DNA from: Poseidonibacter parvus
Lineage (GTDB): Bacteria > Campylobacterota > Campylobacteria > Campylobacterales > Arcobacteraceae
Reading direction: 5' to 3'
Assembly: GCF_001956695.1 (NCBI RefSeq)
Contig: NZ_CP019070.1
Coordinates: 2,170,001 to 2,234,000 of the forward strand
DNA: 64,000 bases
Shown: piece by piece, positions 55,393 through 63,084 of the stretch
Layout: each line of letters starts with the position of its first letter
Numbering within the stretch: the stretch's first letter is position 1
The notes under the pieces: generated by a model
Seen by the model: the letters and a program-made list of their open reading frames with translations, nothing else
Database searches by the model: none
Told to the model about the DNA's origin: nothing
Position numbers and translations under genes: made by a program

Positions 55393-56601
55393 TTAGTCTA
55401 CTGGTAAATCTAAAATTGTCCAAGGTAAACCTTGAGTCATAAGTTCATCCATAAATGGTTTTGCATCAAACTCTTCTATATTAAAGACACCTTTTCCATC
55501 CCAAATACCCTGATAAATCATTTTAGTTCCAATCATCGCTGGAACTCCTGTAGTATAAGAAACTGCTTGAGCTCCCGTTTCTTTATAACACTCTTGATGG
55601 TCACATATATTATAAATATATACTTTTTTCTTTTTACCGTCTTTTATACCTTCGATAATACAACCAATATTAGTTTTTCCAACAGTTCTTGGTCCTAGTG
55701 ATGCAGGATCTGGTAAAAGTGTAGCTAAAAACTCAATAGGAATAATTTTTTGTCCCTTGTGCTCTACTTCTTTAATACCTAACATCCCTACATTTTGAAG
55801 GCAATTCATGTGTTGAATATAAGCATCACCAAATGTCATAAAGAATCTAATTCTTTTTAAACCTTTGATATTTTTACATAATGATTCTAATTCTTCGTGA
55901 TATAAAAGATAAGAAGGTTTTACACCAACTTCTGGATAGTCATGCTCAACTCTAATTTCTAAAGGTTTAGTTTCAATCCACTTACCCTCTTCCCAATATC
56001 TACCATTTGAAGAAACTTCTCTTAAGTTAATTTCAGGGTTAAAGTTTGTTGCAAATGGGTAACCGTGATCACCTGCATTACAATCCATGATGTCAATATA
56101 GTTTATCTCATCAAAAAGGTTTTGTTGAGCATAAGCACAAAATACACCTGTAACTCCAGGATCAAAACCAGAACCTAAAAGAGCTTTTACATTTGCTTTT
56201 TCAAATTGCTCTTGCTTTGCCCATTGTTCTTTGTATTCAAATTTTGCTTCATCTGGATGTTCGTAGTTTGCAGTATCTACATAATCAACACCTGTTTGCG
56301 TACATGCATCCATAATTGTTAAATCTTGATAAGGTAAAGCAACATTTAAAACAACACGTGGTTTTACTTCCTCGATTAATTTTACTAAAGAAGGAACATT
56401 ATCTGCATCTACTGATGCAACATTTATAACTACGTTTTGATTTTTTTTGATATCACTTGCAATTGCTTCACATTTTGATATGGTTCTTGATGCTAAAGTA
56501 ATCTTTTCAAATGTATTTATGTTCATTGCACACTTAGTTGTTGCAACACGGCTAACGCCACCAGCTCCGATAATTAAAATACCTGTATTAGTATTTGCCA
56601 T
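55393..56601 (-). CDS. Carboxy(nor)spermidine dehydrogenase (saccharopine dehydrogenase family)
   Basis: 402 residues. The Rossmann start is ILIIGAGGVSRVATTKCAMN, and GVDYVDTANYEHPDEAKFEY and LLGSGFDPGVTGVFCAYAQQ are family blocks. It condenses aspartate semialdehyde with a diamine (putrescine or diaminopropane) to a carboxy-polyamine, which NspC then decarboxylates. This alternative spermidine route is standard in Campylobacterota, which lack SpeD/SpeE. Function follows from pairing with nspC. Confidence 0.92.
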   Translation of the reverse strand: MANTNTGILIIGAGGVSRVATTKCAMNINTFEKITLASRTISKCEAIASDIKKNQNVVINVASVDADNVPSLVKLIEEVKPRVVLNVALPYQDLTIMDACTQTGVDYVDTANYEHPDEAKFEYKEQWAKQEQFEKANVKALLGSGFDPGVTGVFCAYAQQNLFDEINYIDIMDCNAGDHGYPFATNFNPEINLREVSSNGRYWEEGKWIETKPLEIRVEHDYPEVGVKPSYLLYHEELESLCKNIKGLKRIRFFMTFGDAYIQHMNCLQNVGMLGIKEVEHKGQKIIPIEFLATLLPDPASLGPRTVGKTNIGCIIEGIKDGKKKKVYIYNICDHQECYKETGAQAVSYTTGVPAMIGTKMIYQGIWDGKGVFNIEEFDAKPFMDELMTQGLPWTILDLPVD

Positions 56602-56680
56602 CTTTACCTCTTTTAATTTATATTAACTATTATTATATTATATTTTAAGTAAATATTTGTTAAAGTTGCGAATTATATAT

Positions 56681-57070
56681 GGGGATGATTTGGCTTCGAT
56701 TAGAGCATTGAAGTCTAGTTGCATGTCGGCCTGAACACGCCGTTATACGGTTCATTTTTTTTAAACGCAAATAATACTAATTATTCTCCAGCTTACGCAG
56801 CAGCGTAAGTTTTAATTTAGACTCCCCTTAAGTGGGTCGAGACTAGGAGGCTCATTCTACTGATGCTATATAGGTAGATTTAAATGGGCTCACCCTAATA
56901 GCTTATCTTTAAAGAGTTGATTTAACTTTAAAGAGACATTCCTAATCTTATCTTTCATAAGCCTTGCAGGTTGAGCTTATGATAAGTGAAATTGATCGAC
57001 CTCTTCTAAACATGTAGACGCTATGCGGATATGTTTTAAGACTCCGGTTCAATCCCGGACATCTCCACCA
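56681..57070 (+). ncRNA. ssrA: Transfer-messenger RNA
   Basis: 390 nt. The 5' end GGGGATGATTTGGCTTCGAT and the 3' end GGTTCAATCCCGGACATCTC followed by CACCA form the tRNA-like part, with CCA encoded. The tag reading frame runs from GCA at 56767 to TAA at 56808 and encodes ANNTNYSPAYAAA. tmRNA rescues stalled ribosomes and tags the product for proteolysis; clpP and tig are nearby. Its 3' end is a common integration site for islands. Confidence 0.97.
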
Positions 57071-57077
57071 AAAAATT

Positions 57078-57117
57078 ATTTTATCTATACAAGTCCTATT
57101 TTATCTATACAAGTCCT
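57078..57117. repeat. 20-bp tandem repeat after ssrA
   Basis: ATTTTATCTATACAAGTCCT is present twice without interruption (57078-57097 and 57098-57117) and is followed by ATTTTAT again. It partly forms the left arm of the ssrA terminator. Confidence 0.85.
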
Positions 57118-57133
57118 ATTTTATAGGTCTTTT
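57112..57133 (+). terminator. Probable ssrA terminator
   Basis: AGTCCTAT-TTT-ATAGGTCT with one T/T mismatch, followed by TTT. It includes the end of the second 20-bp repeat. Confidence 0.55.
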
Positions 57134-57336
57134 AAAGATTATTTCCATACCTAATAAAAACTTTAGTCACCTATTAGACACCCTAAAAATAAATTTCAAA
57201 ATTTACACATATAATTCAAAAATTTAAATTATACTTTTTAGTTTTTACAATTTTTATATTAATTTTTTATTACAATAGGTAAAATGTAATCGTTTTTAAG
57301 AGTAAATATTAAGATTAATGTAAATTTAATATTTTG

Positions 57337-57342
57337 TATAAT
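57337..57342 (+). promoter_or_regulatory. -10 box of candidate small RNA
   Basis: TATAAT preceded by TTTTG, about seven bases before the first hairpin region of the candidate RNA. There is no convincing -35. Confidence 0.5.
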
Positions 57343-57348
57343 ATAATA

Positions 57349-57441
57349 AAAACAATAAATGCGAAAGCAAGATGATTATTCATCACTTGGGCTGGTCTTT
57401 CTGATAGACTAAAAGGGTTCTTCTTTGAAGAGCCCTTTTTT
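57349..57441 (+). ncRNA. Candidate structured small RNA
   Basis: About 93 nt with no ORF but dense secondary structure: TGC-GAAA-GCA (57360-57369, GNRA loop), GATGA-TTAT-TCATC (57371-57384), GTCT-TTCTGAT-AGAC (57395-57409), and a GGGTTCTTC-TTT-GAAGAGCCC terminator with a T run. A TATAAT lies just upstream. It does not match tRNA, SRP, 6S or tracrRNA features that I know. It could be a regulatory RNA of the island or an antisense RNA to the convergent gene at 57440. Confidence 0.5.
57415..57441 (+). terminator. Terminator of the candidate small RNA
   Basis: Nine-bp stem with one G-T pair (GGGTTCTTC/GAAGAGCCC), three-base loop, followed by seven T residues. On the other strand an AAAAGGG-side A run makes it usable for the convergent gene too. 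Confidence 0.85.
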
Positions 57442-58273
57442 ATTGCTCTTTTTTCGGAAACTTAAATTCATATATTCTTTTATTTAAATTAAATTTCTCA
57501 TTGAACTCATCTTGTGTTATATGATGATGTGAATTTATATAATACTCATTTTCAATATTCCCAAGGTGTTTTTTTAATGAAACATAATGATAATTAGAAT
57601 TTTTTCTTCTTACAAAAATCATATCTGTTTTTAAGTTAGATAATTTTAGAGATTCTTTTGTAAAAACATACAATGGTTTGTATAAGGTTTTTTGAATCCA
57701 TGAAAAAGCTTGAATTTTATTAATATCACATCCATCTAATTCATAATCATGTGTTAAGTTTGATTCATAAAATATGTTCTTAATAAATTCATCTTTTGTT
57801 GTTTTAGAAAATATTTTTTTTCCATCTTCAACATGATAATCTTTATATCCAATTAAATGAGGAAAATTCTTTAGATTAACATTTATTTTAATAGGCATTT
57901 CATTTTTAAATATTTCTTCAAATGTTGTTTTTAAAGACTTCTGTATTCTATTTAAATTATTATTATATAAACTAAAATCAAGCGTCATATTTTTATATGT
58001 AAAAGTTTCTAAAAAATAAAAAAGTAAAGCTTTGTAATTTAAATATTCTAATTCAAGCTTTTCAGGAAATTTTGTATCTTCAATATATTGTTTTATATAT
58101 TTATCTTTTTTTATTTTCAGTTCATTGATAATTTCTCTTTGAGTTTCATGTTTTTTAAGTTCATTCTTAAAGTTATCAATTATATCTTCTAAATAATCTT
58201 CTTTAATTAATGACTCAATTAATTCATTAATTTTAATCTCTTTATTCTCTTTGTATTCTGTTTCTAAATTCAT
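57440..58273 (-). CDS. Unknown protein, possible PBECR4-type nuclease domain
   Basis: 277 residues, no signal or membrane segment. The first 100 residues are Glu/Lys-rich coiled coil. From about 120 on, the order of blocks NLKNFPHLIGYK, TTKDEFIKNIFYE, IQAFSWIQKTLYKPLYVFTK, LKTDMIFVRRKNSNYHYVSL and NEYYINSHHHIT resembles the PBECR4 (phage Barnase-EndoU-ColicinE5/D-RelE-like) nucleases often found with mobile elements. This match is from memory and is tentative. It is the last gene of a coupling protein, J-protein, unknown protein unit. Confidence 0.6.
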   Translation of the reverse strand: MNLETEYKENKEIKINELIESLIKEDYLEDIIDNFKNELKKHETQREIINELKIKKDKYIKQYIEDTKFPEKLELEYLNYKALLFYFLETFTYKNMTLDFSLYNNNLNRIQKSLKTTFEEIFKNEMPIKINVNLKNFPHLIGYKDYHVEDGKKIFSKTTKDEFIKNIFYESNLTHDYELDGCDINKIQAFSWIQKTLYKPLYVFTKESLKLSNLKTDMIFVRRKNSNYHYVSLKKHLGNIENEYYINSHHHITQDEFNEKFNLNKRIYEFKFPKKEQ

Positions 58274-58315
58274 AGTGTAATTATATATAAAATTAATACA
58301 AAGCTAGTTAAATTT

Positions 58316-59194
58316 CTATTTCCCTTTAATTTTTTTCAATTTATCGTAAGCACTATTTATATTTTGAGTAATTTCAGTATAAAGTTCAATTTCATCTAAA
58401 TTCTTATCAGGATGATAAATAGAAACTAAAGCCCTATACGATTTTTTGATATGTGAAAAATCATCATTTTCACTTACTCCTAAAATGATATAAGCACTTT
58501 GAGAATAGAATCTTTTAAGTTCATCTGCTATATGTTCTAAGTTTTCATACTCTTCATAAATAGTTTCTTCTTTAGTTTCCTTATATGAACCTCTAAAGTC
58601 TTCTTTGTATCTTTGTTCTCTTTTCTTTGAATCATTATCTCTATAGCCATTATATGAGTTCTTAGAGCTATAATCATCTTCTTTTTTTGAATAATCATTA
58701 TTTGATTGTTCTTTATTTCTATTTGAGAAATCTTCACTTTCATTATATGAATATTCTTGTTTTTCATTGTGTGAAGAATTTGAATAATTTTCTTCTTTTT
58801 TTGTTCTGAAAAAGAAACCTTTTATAACAAGTAAAATATCTTTAATCCAATTAAAGAGCCTAAGTATTTTATAAAAAATAGATACAAAGAAAAAGTAAGT
58901 ATTAGAAGTCATATTTTTAATACTTGTAAAAATATCAGCTATAAAGGAAAATACGAATTTTACATGAGGTATTATAAGTCCAACAGAAACAACAATATCT
59001 TCATTTAGAAGTATATGAGTTTTACTTGTAGCTGTAATTAAATAGTAAGAAAATAATAAGATTATAATTCTATAAATTGGTTTTTCAAATCTCTTTGAGA
59101 TGAAATAAGATATAGCAAATACTATTAAAATCATTACTGAGTTATCAAAGTTTAAAGAATCAATATCGTTTAAAAAAGTTTCTAAATATTCCAT
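58316..59194 (-). CDS. Membrane-anchored J-domain protein
   Basis: 292 residues. The N-terminal half has three or more membrane helices (about 18-32, 38-56, 95-125). A Ser/Asn/Lys/Glu-rich hydrophilic linker follows (about 130-215). A C-terminal J-domain holds YIILGVSENDDFSHIKKSYR and the HPD motif in IYHPDKNLDE. J-domains stimulate Hsp70 (DnaK). There are no zinc-finger or C-terminal DnaJ domains, so it is a type III J-protein. It begins 2 nt after the coupling-protein gene and probably works with it. Confidence 0.82.
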   Translation of the reverse strand: MEYLETFLNDIDSLNFDNSVMILIVFAISYFISKRFEKPIYRIIILLFSYYLITATSKTHILLNEDIVVSVGLIIPHVKFVFSFIADIFTSIKNMTSNTYFFFVSIFYKILRLFNWIKDILLVIKGFFFRTKKEENYSNSSHNEKQEYSYNESEDFSNRNKEQSNNDYSKKEDDYSSKNSYNGYRDNDSKKREQRYKEDFRGSYKETKEETIYEEYENLEHIADELKRFYSQSAYIILGVSENDDFSHIKKSYRALVSIYHPDKNLDEIELYTEITQNINSAYDKLKKIKGK

Positions 59195-59196
59195 TT

Positions 59197-60714
59197 TTAA
59201 AACTCTACATTTTCAAGATCAACGTAAGAAATATTATCATTGATATTTTTATAATTAATAGCATAAGGTTTCATTTTTGAAAAACCATTAAACATAAAAT
59301 CTTTGTAGTAAGGTTTTATATTTAATTTTAAAGGCTTTTTGTTTGCATATATAAATAAAGCTTCATCATCTTGCATGGTTCTAATTTCACTTGCACTCAT
59401 TACATTATTCTTTTCAAAAACTGGTTCACCTAGTGCTGATTGTTCTAGAGTTTTTTTATGTCCAAACATTCTTTCAAGATTTGAGGCTAAATCTAAATCA
59501 GCACCACTTAGAATTAATTTACTTGCAACTCCACCATCAAGAATAGTTTTAGCTTTATTTACTGAATACACTTCGTTTAATTGGCTAATACTTTGAATGA
59601 TAATAGAAATTGAAACTTTGTATTTTCTAATAGTTGTAATAATAGAAGGAAATTTTGGAATATTCATATTTCCAAACTCATCAAGTAAACAATAAATTGG
59701 TAAGTCTTTTTTAGATGGTATCTTTTCCATCATTTCATTAAATAATTGAGAATAAAAAAGACTTAATAAAAAAGAATATTGTTCTTGATATTGTTGTTCT
59801 ATTCTAATATATACAACTGATTTTTCTTCTCTAAACTTCTTAAAATCAATATTATGTGAATAAGTTAATTTTTCTAAATTATCATTTATACCTATTGGAC
59901 TAAGGGCAATATTAGCAGTAGAAATAAAAGATTGAATAGTTTTCTCATTACCTGTAACAAATCCCTTATATTCATTAAAAGTTTTATCATCTGCATATCT
60001 TTTTACAAAGTCATCTAAAGGCTGTCCGTTTGTACCAAAGTTATTAAGCATATATCTAACATTTGCTAGATTAATATATTTTTTATCACCCGTACCTTTT
60101 AAAACTTTTATCAGAATTGATATAAAGTTTTTAGCTCCATCACTCCAGATTTTATCATCTGCATTACTTCCTTTTAACCCTGATGAGCTTATTAATATCT
60201 CGCTAACCATATCAATACTCATAGAATCATTTGCATAGTCTAAAGGATTGTATCTTATGGATTCGTTTAGGTTTTTTGGATCTAGTACATGAATATGGTA
60301 ACCTTTACTTTTTAAGTAACCACTTGTTTTTTCAAATATCTCTCCACTTAGGTCTGTAATAACCATAGAAGTCTTCCCAGAACCTAGTTTATAGATATTA
60401 GGTAATACGAAAGAAGTTGTTTTACCTCCACCAGTTCTAGAAATTAAAGCAAGATGATTAAAGCTCTCTTTACTCGTTAATCTTTTATTTTTTCCATCTA
60501 TTAATAGTCCATCATTAAACTTTGAAAAAAGCTTTGATTCATCGGCTCTTTTCATCATTCCATCATCTTTATTAAAGGGTTTAAATAGAAGGTAATATAT
60601 CCAGTAGAATGGATTTAAAAATCCTATTCCCAAACCTTTAAAGAATTTAAGTACGAATTTAAGCATAAAAAATATTATTAGTAAAAGTATAACAAGCTGA
60701 ACAATATTATCCAT
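59197..60714 (-). CDS. VirD4/TraG-type coupling protein
   Basis: 505 residues. Two N-terminal membrane helices (about 4-30 and near 36-45) precede the FtsK-like ATPase. Walker A is ISRTGGGKTTSFVLPN (about 91-106), TSMVITDLSGEIFEKT follows, and Walker B is LPIYCLLDEFGNMNIPKFP. Coupling proteins bring relaxase-bound DNA, and sometimes effectors, to a type IV secretion channel. No VirB genes are seen here, so the element may be mobilisable rather than self-transmissible. Confidence 0.9.
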   Translation of the reverse strand: MDNIVQLVILLLIIFFMLKFVLKFFKGLGIGFLNPFYWIYYLLFKPFNKDDGMMKRADESKLFSKFNDGLLIDGKNKRLTSKESFNHLALISRTGGGKTTSFVLPNIYKLGSGKTSMVITDLSGEIFEKTSGYLKSKGYHIHVLDPKNLNESIRYNPLDYANDSMSIDMVSEILISSSGLKGSNADDKIWSDGAKNFISILIKVLKGTGDKKYINLANVRYMLNNFGTNGQPLDDFVKRYADDKTFNEYKGFVTGNEKTIQSFISTANIALSPIGINDNLEKLTYSHNIDFKKFREEKSVVYIRIEQQYQEQYSFLLSLFYSQLFNEMMEKIPSKKDLPIYCLLDEFGNMNIPKFPSIITTIRKYKVSISIIIQSISQLNEVYSVNKAKTILDGGVASKLILSGADLDLASNLERMFGHKKTLEQSALGEPVFEKNNVMSASEIRTMQDDEALFIYANKKPLKLNIKPYYKDFMFNGFSKMKPYAINYKNINDNISYVDLENVEF

Positions 60715-60812
60715 AGAAAGCCTTATTTTTAATTGTATTTATTTTATATTAAAAATAGTTATTTTTTGCTTTGCAAGATAAATCTTTTTGTAATTTGATT
60801 TAGTCTGTTTTT

Positions 60813-61301
60813 TCATCTAAAGTGTGAGCTTTCACGTGAGTAAGATTTATCTTGTTTTTGTTTATCCCGTCTTATTTCTCTTTCTTTGATATTTTCAAAC
60901 TCTTTTGTTTTAGAAGTATATAAAGTATCAAGCCCTAGAGTTTTTAATCTATATTTCTTCTTTTCATAAATTACCCCTAAAGTTTGACCTCTTTTATATA
61001 CTTCAAAACCATTATTCTTTAAATAGTTATCTAGAAAAGTTTGTGAAGTAGCCTTATTTAGTATTCTTTCTAGATTCTCTTTGATCTTGTCTTTTAATGT
61101 TTTTGTATTTCTTTTTGTTTTAATCTCTTGCTCGTTTTGTTTATCTTTTGAAAGGTCTTTTGTTTTTTCGTAGTGTCTAGTTTTTCCAAGCTCTTTATAT
61201 TTCAAGTTTTTATAGCTTTCTATCTCTTTTTGAATATATGCAAACTCTTTTTTTGAGAGTCTAATTCTTTTTTGTCCTTCAATTTCATTTGCACTTATCA
61301 T
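60813..61301 (-). pseudogene. Probable C-terminal fragment of a relaxase
   Basis: 162 residues, basic and coiled, starting at the IS boundary: its first Met codon lies three bases from the IS end with no ribosome-binding site. The C-terminal FLDNYLKNNGFEVYKRGQTL, then GVIYEKKKYRLKTLGLD, resembles the tail of MOB-type relaxases (RGxxxGV-xxxKYRLKxLGL). The catalytic N-terminal part with Tyr and His triad is absent. Location next to the coupling-protein gene supports a relaxase. I take it as truncated by the IS event. Confidence 0.55.
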
Positions 61302-61304
61302 TAG

Positions 61305-61328
61305 TGGAGTGGTAACATGAATTCATAC
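61305..61328 (+). repeat. Left terminal inverted repeat of IS3 element
   Basis: Begins TGGAGTGGTAAC and ends AATTCATAC; matches the right end except at position 6 and at three bases in the middle. Confidence 0.85.
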
Positions 61329-61376
61329 TCGGAATTTAACAATTCTGAGATAAAATAAAATGAATAAAGGTTACAA

Positions 61377-61673
61377 ATGAGAAAGAGTAAATACAGTAAA
61401 GAGTTCAAAGATTCCACAGTACAATTAATTTTAAATGATGGTGAAAGCGTTGTAAAAGTAGCAAAAGATTTAGGTTTAAATACAAAGACATTATATCATT
61501 GGGTTACTATATATAAAAAAGCTCATAATATACCAATACGAGATATAAATTCTTCTTCTAAAGAAAGTGATAATGAAGAACTAAAACGACTGAGACGTGA
61601 GAATAAAATACTAAAACAAGAAAGAGACATTTTAAAAAAGGCAGCAGCATACTTCGCAAAAGAAACTCTATAA
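61377..61673 (+). CDS. IS3-family OrfA
   Basis: 98 residues. Helix-turn-helix_Tnp_1 protein: RKSKYSKEFKDSTVQLILND then VVKVAKDLGLNTKTLYHWV. The C-terminal leucine zipper is rich in Glu/Leu/Lys (LKRLRRENKILKQERDILKK). The slippery AAAAAAG lies near codon 87, where a -1 shift would fuse it to OrfB as the active transposase. Confidence 0.93.
   Translation: MRKSKYSKEFKDSTVQLILNDGESVVKVAKDLGLNTKTLYHWVTIYKKAHNIPIRDINSSSKESDNEELKRLRRENKILKQERDILKKAAAYFAKETL
61634..61640 (+). other. Programmed -1 frameshift site of the IS
   Basis: AAAAAAG in the phase A-AAA-AAG of orfA. Slipping back one base continues AAA GGC AGC and enters the frame that leads through YAWIFENKKSFSIKLMCKV into orfB. Confidence 0.8.
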
Positions 61674-61720
61674 GGTATGCTTGGATATTTGAGAATAAAA
61701 AGAGTTTTAGCATTAAGCTT

Positions 61721-62551
61721 ATGTGTAAAGTTGTTAAAGTAGATTTATCTTCTTATTACCATTGGATAAAAACAGGGTCTGTTGTAAAAAAAGTAGATAA
61801 AAAACTTAATGAATTAATTGAGATTATTTTTCTTCAAGGTAGGAATAACTACGGTACTCGTAGGATTAGAGATAAACTAAAAGAATTATATGGATTAATT
61901 ATTTCAAGAAGACGTATTTCAAATATCATGAAAGATTTAAATCTAAAAGTTAAAATGAAAAGAAGATATAAAAATACAACTGATTCTAATCATAATCTGC
62001 CAATTGCACCTAATATCTTAAATAGAGACTTTTATGCTTCAAGTCCAGATCAAAAATATGTAGGGGATATTACTTACATTCCAACAGGTGAAGGCTGGTT
62101 ATATTTAGCAACGGTAATTGACCTATACTCAAGAAAAGTAGTTGGCTGGAGCATGGATGATACGATGAAAGTATCATTGGTAAATGATGCATTAAGTATG
62201 GCAATACTTCATAGGAATCCACCTTCTGGACTCATTTGGCACACAGATAGAGGCTCACAATATGCTTCTTATAGCCATAAAGATTTATTATTAAAAAACA
62301 ATATTACACAAAGTATGAGTCGAAAAGGCAATTGCTGGGACAATTCTGTTGCTGAGAGTTTTTTTAAATCATTGAAACAAGAATTAGTTTATAACACATA
62401 TTTTTATACAAAGAAACAAGCTAAAAAAGAGATATTTGAATATATTGAATTTTATTATAATAGAGTTAGAAGTCATAGTTATGTAGGAAATTTATCTCCT
62501 GTTAAATTTGAAGAAAAACAAAATGCGTTACAAAGTGAAATGGTGGCTTAG
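61721..62551 (+). CDS. IS3-family OrfB (DDE transposase)
   Basis: 276 residues from the first ATG; the conserved N-terminus extends further upstream in frame to the orfA frameshift. HTH_21 region is NNYGTRRIRDKLKELYGL. The rve integrase core has the DDE residues in VGDITYIP, WHTDRGSQY and NSVAESFFKSLK. It ends NLSPVKFEEK. No internal stop, so the element may still be active. Confidence 0.95.
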   Translation: MCKVVKVDLSSYYHWIKTGSVVKKVDKKLNELIEIIFLQGRNNYGTRRIRDKLKELYGLIISRRRISNIMKDLNLKVKMKRRYKNTTDSNHNLPIAPNILNRDFYASSPDQKYVGDITYIPTGEGWLYLATVIDLYSRKVVGWSMDDTMKVSLVNDALSMAILHRNPPSGLIWHTDRGSQYASYSHKDLLLKNNITQSMSRKGNCWDNSVAESFFKSLKQELVYNTYFYTKKQAKKEIFEYIEFYYNRVRSHSYVGNLSPVKFEEKQNALQSEMVA

Positions 62552-62567
62552 GGATAAGCAAAAAAGT

Positions 62568-62591
62568 GTATGAATTTTAGTTACCTCTCCA
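62568..62591 (-). repeat. Right terminal inverted repeat of IS3 element
   Basis: On the minus strand begins TGGAGAGGTAAC and ends AATTCATAC, mirroring the left end. Confidence 0.85.
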
Positions 62592-63084
62592 CTTCAATTA
62601 AATTAAAAATACTCTTATCAAGAGAAAAAAAGTGTTGTGATATATTTTTATTTTCTTCACATACAAATTCAGATTCAAAAAAGCTTGGAGCTCTCCATTC
62701 TAATTCAATGCCTGAACTGTTAGCTTTGTCTTCTACTTCAATCTGCCCTTTTGGTTTTTTACCTTTATCTTGTCCCCATTCTTGATTAGTATAAATTAAA
62801 AGTTTTGTGATACTAGGATAATCTCTTTTTGCCTTATCTATTGTATCAAGTAAATCTTTTTTATGTTCAGAAATTCGTACTTCATAAAATTTTGCTTGCC
62901 AACCTATTACTTCATTATCAACTTCAATAGGATTTGTTTCTACTGCAGACTGATTTTTATAACGAAAGATTCCATAAGGTTGTTTATATTCTTTACAAAA
63001 TAATAAGTAAGAAAACCATTCAAAGTTTTCTGTGCAATTGTCACTAAATTTAGCTTGAAATATTTTCCAGTTTGGTTTTATCAT
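62581..63084 (-). pseudogene. N-terminal part of a PD-(D/E)XK-like, probably defence-related protein, truncated by the IS
   Basis: 167 codons; the last few residues (VER and stop) are encoded by the IS end. MIKPNWKIFQAKFSDNCTEN and GIFRYKNQSAVETNPIEVDN followed by EVIGWQAKFYEV read like a restriction-endonuclease-type fold: conserved acidic residues then QAK. TKLLIYTNQEWGQDKGKK and IELEWRAPSFFESEFV continue it. Such domains open large STAND/P-loop defence proteins. The rest of the protein is missing. Family placement is inferred, but truncation by the IS is seen directly. Confidence 0.6.

Larger units (their letters stand above)
57071..57348. other. Intergenic region after ssrA
   Basis: A stretch of about 280 bases without a gene. 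It holds a 20-bp tandem duplication, a likely ssrA terminator, and very AT-rich sequence up to the TATAAT (57337-57342) of a candidate small RNA. I see no integrase and no ORF. Confidence 0.5.
61305..62591 (+). mobile_element. IS3-family insertion sequence, about 1.29 kb
   Basis: Ends are TGGAG[T/A]GGTAAC then AATTCATAC after three unmatched bases; about 20 of 24 positions match between left (61305-61328) and right (62568-62591, inverted). It encodes orfA and orfB in the -1 frame with a slippery AAAAAAG at 61634-61640. Both reading frames look intact. Left flank TTAG and right flank CTTC give no clear target duplication. Confidence 0.93.

Noticed and set aside
57078-57117. Possible CRISPR array
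   Set aside because: Two identical 20-mers with no spacer between them are a tandem duplication, and no cas gene is present.
57349-57441. Candidate RNA as SRP (4.5S) RNA
   Set aside because: It lacks the conserved SRP helix-8 pattern with its GGAA tetraloop and the asymmetric internal loop.
60813-61301. Fragment as a complete small gene starting at the Met at 61301
   Set aside because: No ribosome-binding site lies before it, the first codon is three bases from the IS end, and its sequence resembles only the C-terminus of a larger protein.
62570-62785. Plus-strand frame beginning in the IS right end
   Set aside because: It is antisense to the truncated nuclease gene and mixes IS and flanking DNA. 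No sign of coding.
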